DNA of 64,000 nt from contig VSJF01000003.1 in assembly GCA_009739215.1 (NCBI GenBank), forward strand, positions 806,001 to 870,000. Reading direction: 5' to 3'. This stretch comes from Floccularia luteovirens. Taxonomy: Eukaryota > Basidiomycota > Agaricomycetes > Agaricales > Squamanitaceae. The position numbers and the translations under genes were made by a program. The notes beneath the pieces are model-generated. The model was not told the origin of the DNA. It did no database searches and was given only the letters and a program-made list of their open reading frames with translations. Position 1 is the first letter of the stretch. The number at the start of each line of letters is the position of its first letter. This document shows positions 1-11,501 of the stretch, in pieces.

Positions 1-1273
1 TTCAGGAGCACCGGTATAGCGAGGACCTGGTCCTTGCAAATTATGCATACTTGAGGAGTAGATTGTCGGTTCGTTCGTTTGGGTCGTGTACTCTGTTGCG
101 ACAGGAGAAGTCGGGAAAGTACTGGGATCCGCAGGGTCCTGATTCAAAGGTTAGAGTTAGCTGACATTTAGAAAAATCTATGCCTTACGTAGAGTTTGGG
201 TGTAACCATCGGTGAAAAAGCGTTTCGACTGTCATTATAGGCCATTGGTGTTATCTTCGCAGGAACAGACTCATAAGCGGTAGTAGGTTCCGGCTTTGGG
301 GTTCGTTTGCGTCTGAACAACAGAAATACTATTCCAGCCAGTAGTGCAAGTCCCACAACACCTCCAATCACACCGCCCGCAATTGGGCCGGCCTTAATTT
401 TACTTGAGTGGGTGTTAGCTGTTGAAGTTGGAGTACCTGGATTGGTATTTGTGGCGGATGGAACGTTCGTGGACTCAAGACCCTCTAGAAGACACTGATC
501 AACATCTCACAATTTCAATCATACTGGAAAGCACTTACTGTCGACTGCAGCCAGTGTGGTATTGAAAGCGTCGCCTATCTATAATATCATGAGTATGTCA
601 AGTAGTGATTTTGCATCTTGTGAACTGTACCGTGACGTTCTGATAAGCGTAGTCTGGGACCCTTGTGCCAGGGGGTATGTCACCGAAGAACCTGTGATGC
701 TCGATAAGGAAAAGTAGGGGGAAGCGAAAAAAAGTTAAACGTACACAGTAACATATGCTGTGGTACAGTTCGTGCTATAGAATGACCACCTAAAAGTGTG
801 TTATTGCCTGCTGATTGATCAAGATCAGGTGTACAAAATTAAAAACGTACCGAGCAACGTCTCTTCCTTGACACACAGCACAAGCACTCAGCATGGAATA
901 GTAGACAGAGCTACATCTGCATGAGTTAGCGTTGTCCAAGTCGGGACCCCCATACAAGAAGTCAGGTTGCAAAGGCTGTATGGTAAATTCTAATATTTGA
1001 GGTAAAAATGGAATGGCAGTCGTTGATACATATACTACTAACCTCCACCTGTGCACACCCCTCCCAGATCTGCGGCAACATCACATGGGCTTTGACCAAC
1101 AGAATTGAAGGTCTGGGATGTGAGTGGGATGTAAGCGTATGATTGCTGTAGAGAATGATGGTAGAACTTACCCATTCAACGGATGTGTCGTTGGCACAGT
1201 GTGCATTTGATATTGTCTGAGCAACAACAGGAGAAACGGCGGCGAGCAGGGGGATTGAAACAATGAACCACAT
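1..1273 (-). CDS. Single-pass membrane protein with QSPC-type Cys domain (3' end outside window)
   Basis: Function unknown. The start at 1273 opens a signal peptide (MWFIVSIPLLAAVSPVVA). The first exon ends at a GTAAGT donor (about 1172). Next comes an exon (about 1118-1048) reading TFNSVGQSPCDVAADLGGVC, then an exon (about 960-870) with CRCSSVYYSMLSACAVCQG. This Cys-rich outer domain is a pattern I know from many uncharacterised basidiomycete proteins. A Ser/Thr/Pro stalk leads to a Gly-rich membrane span (GGVVGLALLAGIVFLLF, about 371-320) with a basic RRKR stop-transfer. The tail continues in an exon below about 140 (DPADPSTFPTSPVATEY) that runs in frame to base 1, so the stop lies outside the window. 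It is likely a type I plasma-membrane protein. It has at least six exons; the middle borders are uncertain. It is a tandem paralogue of the next gene. Confidence 0.7.
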
Positions 1274-1569
1274 TTTGTTGAGCCCAACGAGCGCGGACGT
1301 CTGGAATGGATGGATAGACGCCGTTTGGGGAGGCCCTTAAAAAGGGAGCTTGCGCACAGCCCATGTGTCTGTACAGGGATGGACAGATTGCTATTTACAA
1401 ACCGCAACAAACAAACTATTATTACAAAGTCCATTCCGTCGTTCACATGTACGATCACGTGAGAGCAATTTAAATTTAGGCATGAACTGGTATTATAGAC
1501 ACTAGATTAGACGAGTTCGAAGCGCTATACACGTTCAGTGATGATAGCACTGAATTATTCTGTAACACA

Positions 1570-2751
1570 TTAAGATACTCTCTTTTCAGGAGTACAGTTA
1601 AAGACAGGACGTACAGCAGGAACAGTATTTGCAATATATTTTTCCAAATCATGTGTCTGGTCCCCTTGTGCCAAGCTTTCAACATCTGGAGGGGTTACAG
1701 TAACGTTCAGTTTACGATTTTGCCGCCGCCACCGCCGGATAAAATAGAATAATGCCCCTAGTATGATGAATGCGCCTAGCACGGAACCAACAACAGCACC
1801 CCCTACAACATTTGGGGAGACACGCATTTGTGGTACAGTTACCTGCGTAACATATACTTGGATAGTCGTTGTCACAATTCCTGCCAGCGAGCTCATGGCA
1901 GAAGCTTTTGACGGCTTTGAGGTAGTGGTACTGGCGTGCGCAGAACTTGATGATGTAGCACTGCTGTCTGGGAAACTGTTAGCTCCTTGTATACGAACTT
2001 CAAAGACATAATTCACTTGTGATTTGTTGAGCTAAAGTCATGTTAAAGAAGTTCGTTGCCTACACCGCAACAAAGACGGGACTGAGTAAAGTTTTAAGCT
2101 AGTGGGAGTGGTGGAAATTACCTTGACATCCATATAAGCCCAACCTGGTACAATAGTACCCGACGGTATGATGTCCGGAAAGCTTCACAGCACATCTTTG
2201 ATAAAAATGCTTTCTGGGTGCACAGCGATGCACTTACTTGGATATGTAAACTTTAGGACAATTACCAGACCAGTCACTCCATCTTTTATAAAATTAACTT
2301 TTGATAGAATCAAGGTAGATAAAAATGCTTACGATTCGATAGTTGCGCCTTGACAGATGGCGCAAGCACTCATTAAGGAATAGGTAACAGTACTACATTT
2401 GCAGGGATTCGCATCACCAAGAGCTGGTCCCAGATAATGTGATCCTTCAGGCAGTGCTTGCACGTCAAAAGCTGTTACGGCGAATGAGAACAACAATGAT
2501 ACACTAATAAAACAAGCTCACATCCGCCATTACAAATAGACTGCAGGGAAGATGCAACCTCACAAGGCGACTTTTTCTGTGAATTAGATGCCTAAATTGC
2601 TTTAAAAGTCAAATTTGGGATAATGTAAATCTTTTCTTACCCATTGGTAGAATGGCAGGCAAGTCGCGTCAGATGTCTGCGCAAGGACACCGGGTGCCAG
2701 AACCTGCCAGTGAGAAACAAAAAGAATGAGCAACAGGAAACTCCAGGGCAT
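1570..2751 (-). CDS. Single-pass membrane protein, tandem paralogue of the upstream-edge gene
   Basis: Function unknown. The start at 2751 gives a signal peptide (MPWSFLLLILFVSHW) and a first exon of 37 codons ending in FYQW before a GTAAG donor at 2640. Exon 2 reads KKSPCEVASSLQSICNGG. A later exon (about 2460-2335) reads DANPCKCSTVTYSLMSACAICQG, so both Cys motifs of the neighbour are kept. The last exon holds a Gly-rich membrane span (VVGGAVVGSVLGAFIILGAL, about 1800-1740) followed by the basic RRWRRQNRK and a cytoplasmic tail ending at 1570. The two genes share orientation, about 300 bases apart, and the same order of signal peptide, Cys domain, span and short tail, which points to a local duplication. 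A receptor or wall-sensor role is possible but unproven. Confidence 0.7.
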
Positions 2752-3415
2752 TCTCAGAGACGGGGACGGAAATCACTAACTGTACAGAAAATGCAATGTC
2801 CATTTTTTATCTGGTAAACTTGTTTGGTGTGATGATTAAAGAGTCCACGGAACGATCATTTCTTGTGGCAGTTCGTCCCTTGTTTGCCTTCATCTGTCTT
2901 CGAGGACACTTCCAAGAAGGTATGCTGTCAATATACAAAGCATTGAACAAGCATGGAAGCCTTGCGCCATGCGATTCTGACATTCGGAATTGGCATTTGG
3001 GGGATAAGAAGTTCTTAGGAAGAGATTATCACCGTAATTTTCTGTCGGAACATTTAATTATTTATAATGATCATGGATCAAGGCACCATAGAACTCCGGG
3101 CTTTTCATCGTTACTTTGCCACGAAAATGTGAAAGACGAGCTTAAAAAATTCATCAACAGAAGTATCTGCTCAACACCCGCTATGTTTTCAAATGGTAAC
3201 ACTGTACTTACACGAATCAATGACATTATGTATGGCTGAACTTAGTTCGAATGGGAGGAGTTTCATTCGGAGTAGAGCGAAGAACGACAGTGTGGGAACA
3301 AATACGTTATGAAGAACACCTATCAATCTTCAAAATACACACGCAGAACATAATGTGCAAAAACAATAATAGGCATAAGAAAAATATGTACTCAAAATGT
3401 CCCCGTGTTGTGGGT
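2752..3415. other. Intergenic, no supported gene
   Basis: About 660 bases between two minus-strand genes. A 147-codon open frame on the plus strand (2796-3239) has no recognisable domain and no splice support, so I do not call it a gene. I see no repeat or RNA gene here. Confidence 0.5.
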
Positions 3416-4406
3416 TTACTCATTGAAAATATGCTTCATGTAAATTCTCTTATGAAGCTGACTTCCTGCTTCATCAATTGCTTGTAGCTCTTCAGTAGTT
3501 AAGTCGGGAACGTTTTCGGTATTCTGGAATTCCTTGATACGACTTTCTTTGGTTGTGGTTCTGTTCTTGGGGTATGAAGACCTTGTGAAAGCGGACATAC
3601 AACGAATCAACTTACGTCACAACAAAAGCGCCTTTCTGTAAGATCCATTTGGTCAAAACCTGACCAGATGTGACAGATGCCCCTAATGTTTTTTCCAATC
3701 TTTCACGAATGCCAGTCAATACGCCGTCTACAGGCCCTCCTTGAACTCGGACAAGGGGGGTCTGGCCACCATATGAGGCTGGAACTATCCTATGCTCCAA
3801 ACAAAATTCAACAATCGGCTTGGCGGCTTTCCACACATAGGGATGTAATTCGATCTATATGCAAAGAATGCAGCAATTAAAATCGTTATCAGGACTAAAT
3901 GGTTATGATCTGACCTGATTAACGGCGGGCTTTATCTTGGCTATATCCAGGATGACCTTCAAGTCTTCAACTCTGAAATTAGAAACTCCTATCGATTTTG
4001 CCAATTTCTCGTTGTGGGCTTCTTCCATCCCACGCCATAATTCTTCCAATCTTCCCTCTTTGTTGGCTGGGGTTGGGTCGTGGATCAAAAACAAATCGAC
4101 CTGATCAACACCAAGTTTACGAAGTGATTCTTCCAAGGAGTCCTTCACTGATTGTCCGGCCTGAAGACGATGCAGCTTGGTGACCAAGAATAGCTCGGAG
4201 CGTGGTTTTCCTGAAGCCTTGATACCTGCCCCAAGAGTTTCCTCGTTGTTATACATTTGAGCACCGTCAAGATGTATAATGCCATTATCGATGGCGAGGC
4301 GCACAGCGTTAGTGGCATCTTTTCCATATAAAGCTGTTCCGGTCCCAAAACCAAGCCAAGGAACTTGGGTACCGTCATGAAGAGTGAAAGCTGGTTTTGA
4401 AGGCAT
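3416..4406 (-). CDS. Aldo-keto reductase
   Basis: An NAD(P)H-dependent carbonyl reductase of the aldo-keto reductase superfamily, about 298 residues in three exons (4406-3915, 3854-3616, 3581-3416), which is the usual family length. Visible signatures are the N-terminal strand LGFGTGTALYG, the Asp and Tyr of the catalytic tetrad in HLDGAQMYNNE, the Lys in LFLVTKLH, the His in DLFLIHDP, and SIGVSNF before the cofactor-binding half. The C-terminal part keeps the usual spacing but is divergent after GQVLTKWILQKGAFVV. An in-frame upstream extension exists but looks like 5' untranslated sequence; MPSKPAFTLHDGTQVPWLGFGTG is the natural AKR start. The substrate cannot be read from sequence. Confidence 0.9.
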
Positions 4407-5051
4407 GAAGATGGAAGATATCGATAAGGAGGGAAACAACTGAGAATAGTTATTTTTACATGTCGACAAGTTACGCCATATTAGAGATGGATAGACCACC
4501 ATGTGTCGCGTTCGGGTGATCTTGGTCCATGTCTTAAAGCTCATGCCAATACAAAAGTAGCACACATAAATTTAGATCAAGCCAGCCCTAAAGAGGGAGA
4601 ATAAAAGTGGCGGTGTTTTGATAAGCGAACCATCTTTTAACAACTACAGAGACCACTCCATACCACATGGTTGGCTATCCACATTCACAGGTAGTCTTCC
4701 ATCGCTGTGCGCCTCAGATGAACTGTTGCATTCTTTGGCCGATCATCCTCAAATATTGGGTGCCGCCGGTCACCTAATGTACCGACATCAACCTGTTGAG
4801 ATATTGTATTTTCGGTAGTATACGCACAGTGGTAGTAATTTATTAAATCGTTGAATAAATCTCATAAAGTAAATTCGGAGTGAAAGAAAGTAATAGATCG
4901 AGCTTTTACAGCAAGCAACTGCGCATGGGTGTTGATGATAGTTGTGATGTGGTTAGAACGTGAGAAAGTGTTAGTCAAGCTATATAGTTTCCAGCCACTG
5001 TATTGGAATGTGGTCTGCTAAGCCTAAATCTTGTCATTTTTTGAAGATCTA
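4407..5051. other. Divergent promoter region between the reductase and RPL7
   Basis: About 645 bases between divergently transcribed genes. Short open frames here show no domain or intron signature. It probably holds both promoters; I could not fix a TATA element with confidence. Confidence 0.4.
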
Positions 5052-6261
5052 ATGGCCCCCTCCACCACGTATGTTCCATTCCAAGATTTGTGGGATCAGT
5101 GGCTAACCTTACTCCTCATATAGCGTCCCTAGTGCTTCAGTCAGTCAAATTGCGATGTTGCTATTACAAAGTCTTGTTCGCTAATTGTTAGATTACTAGG
5201 CAATTGAAGTCCCGGAAACCCTCTTAAAGAAGAGGAAGCAGAATGAGAAGGCACGAGAGGAACGTCTAGCTGCTGCTTCTGCTGCCCGCAAAGTGAGAAT
5301 CTGCTCGAAATATTGACATTATGATGCATTCGTTTTTTTCGAAGAATGGCTAGCAAAATACATTTGCAATGCTGCCTTTCAATTAACCATCTTTCGGGAC
5401 TGATTTCTTTTGGATATTCATGTTAATCCCATTTTCGAACTGCCATCTAACGTCTCAATTCGATTCCTAGGCATCAAAAGCGAAAAGAAAGGTTATCTTC
5501 AAACGTGCGGAGGCATATGTGAAGGAATATCTTAACAAGGAGAAGGAGGAAATTAGACTGAAGCGTGCAGCACGAGCTTCAGGAGACTTCTATGTTCCTG
5601 CACAACCGAAGGTATATTTCGTCATTCGTATTCGTGGGTGAGTCTTTTTACTTCAAAACTACAATTTCGGATGTCATAACTTATTATTATCCCAGTATTA
5701 ATGAAATCGCCCCAAAACCCCGTAAAATCTTGCAACTGTTGCGCTTACTTCAAATCAACAACGGTGTTTTCGTCAAAGTTACGAGGGCCACACAACAAAT
5801 GCTTCGTCTGGTAGAACCTTATATTACCTATGGGTAAGTTCGAAAAATTAAAATTACTTCTTTGGCTGAATTTCTGTCCTTAGCGAGCCAAATCTGAAAT
5901 CTGTCCGGGAGCTGATCTATAAGCGAGGATATGGTAAAGTCAACAAACAACGGATCCCTCTGCAAAACAATGCTGTCATCGAGGAGTCTCTCGGAAAATT
6001 CAACATTCTATGTGTTGAGGATTTAGTTCATGAAATTGCCACGGCAGGACCAAATTTCAAGCAGGTAAGTTGCGATGTTTAGTAGAAGCACTCCTCAACT
6101 CAACTATCAAATAAATATAGGCATCTAACTTCCTTTGGCCCTTCAAACTTTCCAACCCAACCGGTGGCTGGAGGACAAGAAAGTTCAAGCACTTCGTCCA
6201 GGGTGGTGATTTCGGAGATCGGGAGAACAACATCAACAAACTTATCAAGCAAATGAATTAG
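5052..6261 (+). CDS. RPL7: 60S ribosomal protein L7 (uL30)
   Basis: A structural protein of the large cytosolic ribosomal subunit. Seven exons (5052-5068, 5124-5139, 5200-5292, 5471-5637, 5696-5833, 5884-6064, 6121-6261) give 250 residues, the normal fungal size. The N-terminal basic helix ([20 protein letters not shown]) and the uL30 core ([20 protein letters not shown], then [18 protein letters not shown]) are textbook. The C-terminus reads [19 protein letters not shown]. The first two exons are only 17 and 16 bases; the 16-base exon is required because the next exon starts in phase 0 directly after a stop-containing stretch. The inferred start is MAPSTTVPSASAIEVPE. High density of short introns near the 5' end is common in fungal ribosomal-protein genes. 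Confidence 0.97.
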
Positions 6262-6654
6262 CTGAATCCTTGATGGGTGATAGGTGTAGGAGTGGGGTGG
6301 TGATCAGTAATAGGTGTCCATGAGGCTCAACAGTTGTTCTCGTTCGTATATGCTCCTATCAAAATGCACCATGCAAAACACATTATGGTATGAGATTATT
6401 ACACCACAAAGATGTTTTTGAGTCGCCACAAATCTTTGACCTGACCCTGGTTGCCTTATCCACGATGCGTAAGTATACTCCTGAGCATGCTTCTGATATA
6501 TCGAGAGATAAATATTTAGCTCGGTTGTCATTGTAACGCGTATTGCTAGAGTCCCTTTGGACATGAATTCTCCTATATATACCCCGATATCTCCCGTAGA
6601 CAGCTTACTCTGGTACTTCAACCATCTTCCTCACATATTCGTTCACAACCCACT
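6262..6654. other. Intergenic region between RPL7 and carbonic anhydrase
   Basis: About 390 bases with no supported gene. It contains an ACGCGT hexamer at 6536-6541 and a TATATATA run at 6574-6581; nothing else stands out. Confidence 0.5.
6574..6581 (+). promoter_or_regulatory. TATA-like element before carbonic anhydrase
   Basis: TATATATA lies about 75 bases before the carbonic anhydrase start codon, a plausible distance for a fungal core promoter with a short leader. This is inferred from position only. Confidence 0.35.
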
Positions 6655-7539
6655 ATGGCTGCTCAACATGATATCGTTTCCAACCTTTTGTCTTCAAATG
6701 CACAATGGGCAAAAGAAATACAGGCAACTGACCCCGAGTTTCTCGAAAATGCCACGAAAGGCCAAAACCCGCATGTATAGTTTTACCCGTCTGACACTAT
6801 TATAATACCGTGTGTACATAACGCTCTTTTTCGATGTAGACTTTATGGATTGGTTGTGCCGACTCTCGAGTTCCGGAAGCTACCGTTACCGGAACTCGCC
6901 CAGGCGAGCTTTTTGTTCACAGGAATGTTGCCAAGTCAGTTCACTATTTCGACGTAATGTTCTCGTTTAATAATGGTTTTATTTCAGCCAGCTTCATTTG
7001 AAAGATGAAAATGCTTTATCTGTCCTTCGATATGCCGTCGATTTCTTAGGCGTTGAACATGGTACATTTTTTCTTGTTGCAATAAAGAAACCCATTTTGA
7101 ATGAAATTTACTTTTCCTCCACTTTCTTTTATTTTACTTGATCACAGTTGTTATTGTGGGACACTCCGAATGTGGAGGGGCTACTGCTTGTCTTGCAGCT
7201 TCGCAAGCTCCCAATTTTTCGCCCGATGGTCCCATCATTACTGTTCCCTCTTTACCGGCTGATTCCGTTCTCAACCGCTGGTTAGCGCCGTTGACGAGAC
7301 TCGCGGCTTCATTACGGCTGTCTTCTGCCTCTCGTGCGGAAGCTCTCCCGATCGTCGTTGAGGAGAATGTCAAGGCGCAGGTAGAGAATCTTTGCAAGAC
7401 GCAAACTATTCAGGACGCTTGGACTAAAGGAACGCCCAAAGGTCAGAAGGTATGGGTCCATGGATGGGTGTATGAGATTGCAACTGGTGAAATCAGGGAT
7501 CTCAAAGTCTCTAGGGGCCCACCCACCTCCGATTCCTAG
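6655..7539 (+). CDS. Beta-class carbonic anhydrase
   Basis: Zinc enzyme interconverting CO2 and bicarbonate, which feeds carboxylation reactions and CO2 sensing in fungi. Four exons (6655-6774, 6840-6934, 6988-7061, 7148-7539) give 226 residues. The zinc-site motifs of the beta class are all present: the C-x-D-x-R motif in [14 protein letters not shown], and the His and second Cys in [25 protein letters not shown] is also typical. The end, [19 protein letters not shown], is the usual C-terminal strand. No targeting peptide is evident, so it is probably cytosolic. Confidence 0.95.
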
Positions 7540-7659
7540 AGTCGTAAGATTGTTGTATGTACAAGTATTAGTATTATGTAAACGTGACATTGAATCATAT
7601 TGTTGTTGACTTGTTTTGCACTTAAATATGCGTGTACATGTGCTCCTCGGTTGATACTA

Positions 7660-9172
7660 ATGCAAATGGCTGGGGTAAATAATCAAGAAAGTATACCCTC
7701 ACCCGTACTGGTCCAGATTGCATCATACAATACAAATCTCCAAGGAGTTCTCGGTCTTCCACAGGATCTAGTCGATTGGCTTGCACCGACACTGCAGGTC
7801 TCTAGTTTCTTGTCCCAAGAACGCCGCGCACCAGATATTGTTGTCGTGGGCTTTCAAGAGCTTCTGCCGCTGCACCTTGGACGTACGTATCAACTCATTC
7901 TTCTGGTATACAATACCCATTGTTTCTTATGATCAAATAAAGTATCTGGGCTATCCAAATCAGTTTTAGAGAACCGTAACGCCCTCATTCTTTCTCAAAT
8001 CGAAGCACATGCCCCCAACAAGGAACGATATTCTCTAATTGCGAAAGTAGTTAACGTCGGCATTGCGTTACTAGTTTATGGTCTTGATGATGGGATAGCT
8101 CGAAACGTGGACAACGTGGAGACTCAGTGGACTGGAACTGGTCCCTGTTATATGGGAAACAAGGGTGCCGTTGGGGTGCGTTTTCGTGTGCCAGGGTACC
8201 GCGGAGGAATAGGAGAGACGTTTACGTGCGAATCCATATATATTGACCATCACTTCACTCATCCCTCCCTATGTAGGTTTGTAAACGCGCATCTAACACC
8301 GTTTGCGCACAAAAATGCCCGACGAATTGAAGACCTCAGATGCATTGCGACCACACTTCTTTTCTCTCCAGTGTCAGGCTTGGCCAAGCGAAGTACCTTG
8401 TATGATACTTCCCACTTATTTTTCCTTGGAGATCTCAATTTCCGCCTCGACATACCGGAATCCCACCCTCTTGCAGCTATCCGTTACTCGCCTGAGTTCT
8501 CTGAGGCAATCTCCTCGGAGTCTACGCGTAAAGAGCTCAAGGAGTTTGACCAATTGACCATCGAGAAGAGGAATGGGAATATTTTTGCTGGTCTTCATGA
8601 AGGAGATTTTTGGAAATTCAAGTGTAGCTATAAATATAAAATCGGGAAAGTTGATGAATACAGGTGAGCAGAGAAACCCATTATGATACAATTGCTCATG
8701 TGGAGTGTAGTCCCAAACGTACGCCATCCTGGACGGACCGCGTGTTGTATGGCACATACAATGACTCACCAGAAGAGTCCAAAATAAAGAACATACTCTA
8801 TACGAGCGTCCCATCATATATTACTTCCGACCATGTGAGTGAATGTCAATGCTGTTCTGATAATAAATCTGATTCGAATTGTCTAAGAAACCAATCGTTT
8901 GTCTTCTAGAGCTCCCTCTCCCTTCGCACACTGCTACAACTTCGGATCGGATTCCACTTATTACATTGCCGAGCGAGCATACCATAAACCCTGATCCACG
9001 GGCTTCTCTGAAACGGTACTGGGGACGCAGTCTTGACCGCTTGATTGGAGTCGTCTGGTGGTCTCTCACTTTACTGGGGGCTGGATCCGGATTACTTGGA
9101 TTTTTCAATTTCATCCTTGGTATAGGAGCTTGGTCCTGGTGGAAAAACAAACCTGATACAAATCACATTTGA
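7660..9172 (+). CDS. Inositol-polyphosphate 5-phosphatase with C-terminal hydrophobic tail
   Basis: Removes the 5-phosphate from phosphoinositides or soluble inositol phosphates. Five exons (7660-7882, 7943-8225, 8277-8663, 8711-8834, 8888-9172) encode about 433 residues. IPPc motifs appear in order: IASYNTNLQG, VVVGFQELLPLHL, YMGNKGAVGVR, FVNAHLTPFAHKN, LFFLGDLNFRL, the junction-spanning SPKRTPSWTDRVLYG, and SDHKPIVC. After the catalytic domain, the last 60 residues hold a strongly hydrophobic stretch (about 9040-9140, VVWWSLTLLGAGSGLLGFFN) that could anchor it in a membrane. There is no Sac1 domain, so it is not synaptojanin-like. Intron 2 (8226-8276) is 51 bases with no stop in frame. Confidence 0.93.
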
Positions 9173-9393
9173 TGCCCTTCTTTCGTATAATATTTGCTTG
9201 TATAGGTATAGATTAGATATATAATATATGGTGCTGGGATGTTTGCCATTATCTTGCGGGGAAAGCCTATGGCTTGTCGGATCAGCACAGGCAAACATAA
9301 CTGCCACATGCTGTCAACAAGTGCAAATAGGTGTCCCTGCCCAAACAACCTTGACTGGTGAATTAAAAGCATCCTCTGAATCTCTTGTTGACT

Positions 9394-11324
9394 ATGGCCA
9401 GTGTTCTTGCTTCAATACTTCCAAAACCTGTACATGTACAGGCGGTTTCTGACGATGAAGACGAGGTCAAGCAACCTGTAGTGTCACAGTCCGTCATCAT
9501 TCGCCATGTTGTACCTCCATACGGTCAGCGCAAAGGATGGCAGCCCAAGTCCCCAGAAGATTTTGGTTCGTGATACGAAATTCAAGACTTGAGCACCACT
9601 AATTCTTCAATAGGTGACGGTGGATCATACCCCGAATGTCATATTGCACAGTATCCACTTGAAATGGGAAGGAAGAAGGTACGTCAATGTAATTACTGCT
9701 GTGCTCTGCAAATACAGAACACTATCTAGAGTTCTTCTGGAAACACATTAGCTTTGCAAGTGGACAGTGAAGGAAACGTCCGCTATGATGCTATTGCACA
9801 TCAAGGCCAACGCCCCGATAAAATCGTTCAGTCACAGTTTAAAGACCTTGTTCCTTTATCACATCGGAAAGACCTTGACGAAGAAGCCAGGAACATGGAA
9901 CGGCCTTCAGAAGAAGAGGTGCAAGTTACTGCTGACAAAACTCGGGCTGCATTAGAAAAACTGGTCAATGGGAAGATTAAGGCTGCGCAACCAAAAAATG
10001 TCCCGGACAGCCAAGGAAAAACCTCATTCATCCGGTACACACCAGGGCAACAGAACGGGGAGGCTGGATTGAAACAGCGAATCATAAAGATGTCAGAAGT
10101 CGTTGAGGACCCACTGGAACCTCCTCGCTTCAAACATAAGAAGATACCAAGAGGACCGCCGAGTCCTCCTCCCCCTGTTCTACGTAGTCCGCCCAGGAAA
10201 GCTACAGCGGCCGAACAGAAGGAATGGATGATCCCTCCGTGTATATCGAATTGGAAGAACAACAAAGGTTTCACAATTCCGCTAGACAAGCGTCTTGCGG
10301 CGGACGGTCGAGGTCTACAAGATGTGAGGTTTTTATGTTTTGTGTTTACAGCTTTGCTGAATGACTCATAGATCCACATAAATGATAATTTTGCAAAATT
10401 CTCGGAAGCTCTCTTTGTTGCTGATCGACACGCCCGGGAGGAAGTTCGCCAACGATCTCTTATGCAGCAGAAGCTTGCTCAAAAAGAGAAAGCCTCAAAA
10501 GAAGAAAACTTGCGTATGCTTGCTCAACGAGCTCGTGAAGAACGCAGTGGTGTTGTTGCGCCTAAACCAACTGCACAGACTCAAGCCGCATTGAAATCCT
10601 CACTAGCACAATATGGCAGTGATAGTGATGAGAGTGGTTCTGAATCTGAAGATAGTGCGGAAGACGAGGAGGCACGCAAAATTCGTGATTCTATGAGACA
10701 AGAGAAACGAAGAGAGCGAGAGCGAGAGATGAGGATGAACAATATGGGTACGGAGCAGCGCGCGAAGCAACTAGCTCGTCAACAAAATCGTGACATTTCA
10801 GAGAAGATTGCCCTTGGACTTGCTAAACCAACCATGTCCAAAGAATCCATGTTAGACTCTCGGCTATTCAATCAAGAATCTTTGTCAGGTAACTTTGCGG
10901 ATGACGACGCATACAATCTGTATGATCGTCCGCTGTTCCACGGGTCTACTGCTGCAGCCGCAATCTATAAAGCCAGGGGTAATATATCAGAAGGCAATGA
11001 AGATTCCTTTGGTGGTGGGACAGAGGAAGGGATTGGAAAAGCCCTTGACAATGATCGGTTTGGTCTGGGGCAGGCAAGGGTCGGGTTTGAAGGCGCCGCA
11101 GATCAAGAAATTAGGGAAGGTCCAGTGCAATTCGAAAAAGACACAGCCGACGTGTTTGGTCTCAACCAGTTTTTGGACGAGGCTAAGACCGGAAAGAAAC
11201 GTGGGCTAGATACTGGAGCGTAAGTAATTTTTATAGATGAAGTGACCTACTAATAATGATGGATTGTAACAGAGGCGGTTCGAGAAAACGACAACAGTTG
11301 GAGAAAGCCTCAGAAAGGGAATGA
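9394..11324 (+). CDS. PRP45: SNW/SKIP-domain pre-mRNA splicing factor (Prp45)
   Basis: A core spliceosome component of the NineTeen-associated complex, homologous to human SNW1/SKIP and yeast Prp45, acting in the nucleus. Five exons (9394-9565, 9614-9678, 9730-10323, 10372-11219, 11273-11324) encode about 576 residues. Diagnostic parts are VPPYGQRKGWQPKSPEDFGDGG near the N-terminus, FIRYTPGQQ, the proline-rich GPPSPPPPVLRSPPRK, and the SNW signature ISNWKNNKGFTIPLDKRLAADGRGLQD followed by INDNFAKFSEALFVADR. The C-terminal half has an acidic Ser/Asp run, RREREREMRMNN, and VFGLNQFLDEAK, all typical. The last exon adds only 17 codons. Confidence 0.97.
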
Positions 11325-11501
11325 GGGTGTAGTTCGACTGGTTTATCTGTTGTATTTCTACATTCATGTGTACAGCTCGTTTAATTATCCCTATTACCTA
11401 CACTTTCCTGCGAGTAAACAAAGAACCGCTCGGGCCGGCACATGCCGACATATCAAATTTTTTGAAATTTAAAATTTGCCTTCCCCCGTTCTATACCAGG
11501 C

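Noticed and set aside
2796..3239. 147-codon plus-strand open frame
   Set aside because: No domain, no intron signature and no family resemblance; it sits between minus-strand genes and could be chance.
5052..5092. RPL7 exon 1 ending at TAT|GTTCCA instead of using a microexon
   Set aside because: The donor is poor, and the 16-base exon gives strong splice sites and the expected N-terminal sequence.
6536..6541. ACGCGT before carbonic anhydrase as a cell-cycle site
   Set aside because: About ten such hexamers occur in the window, near or below chance; there is no functional reason to expect cell-cycle control here.
9828..10379. Long minus-strand open frame of 183 codons
   Set aside because: Antisense shadow of the third exon of Prp45, which has clear family motifs.
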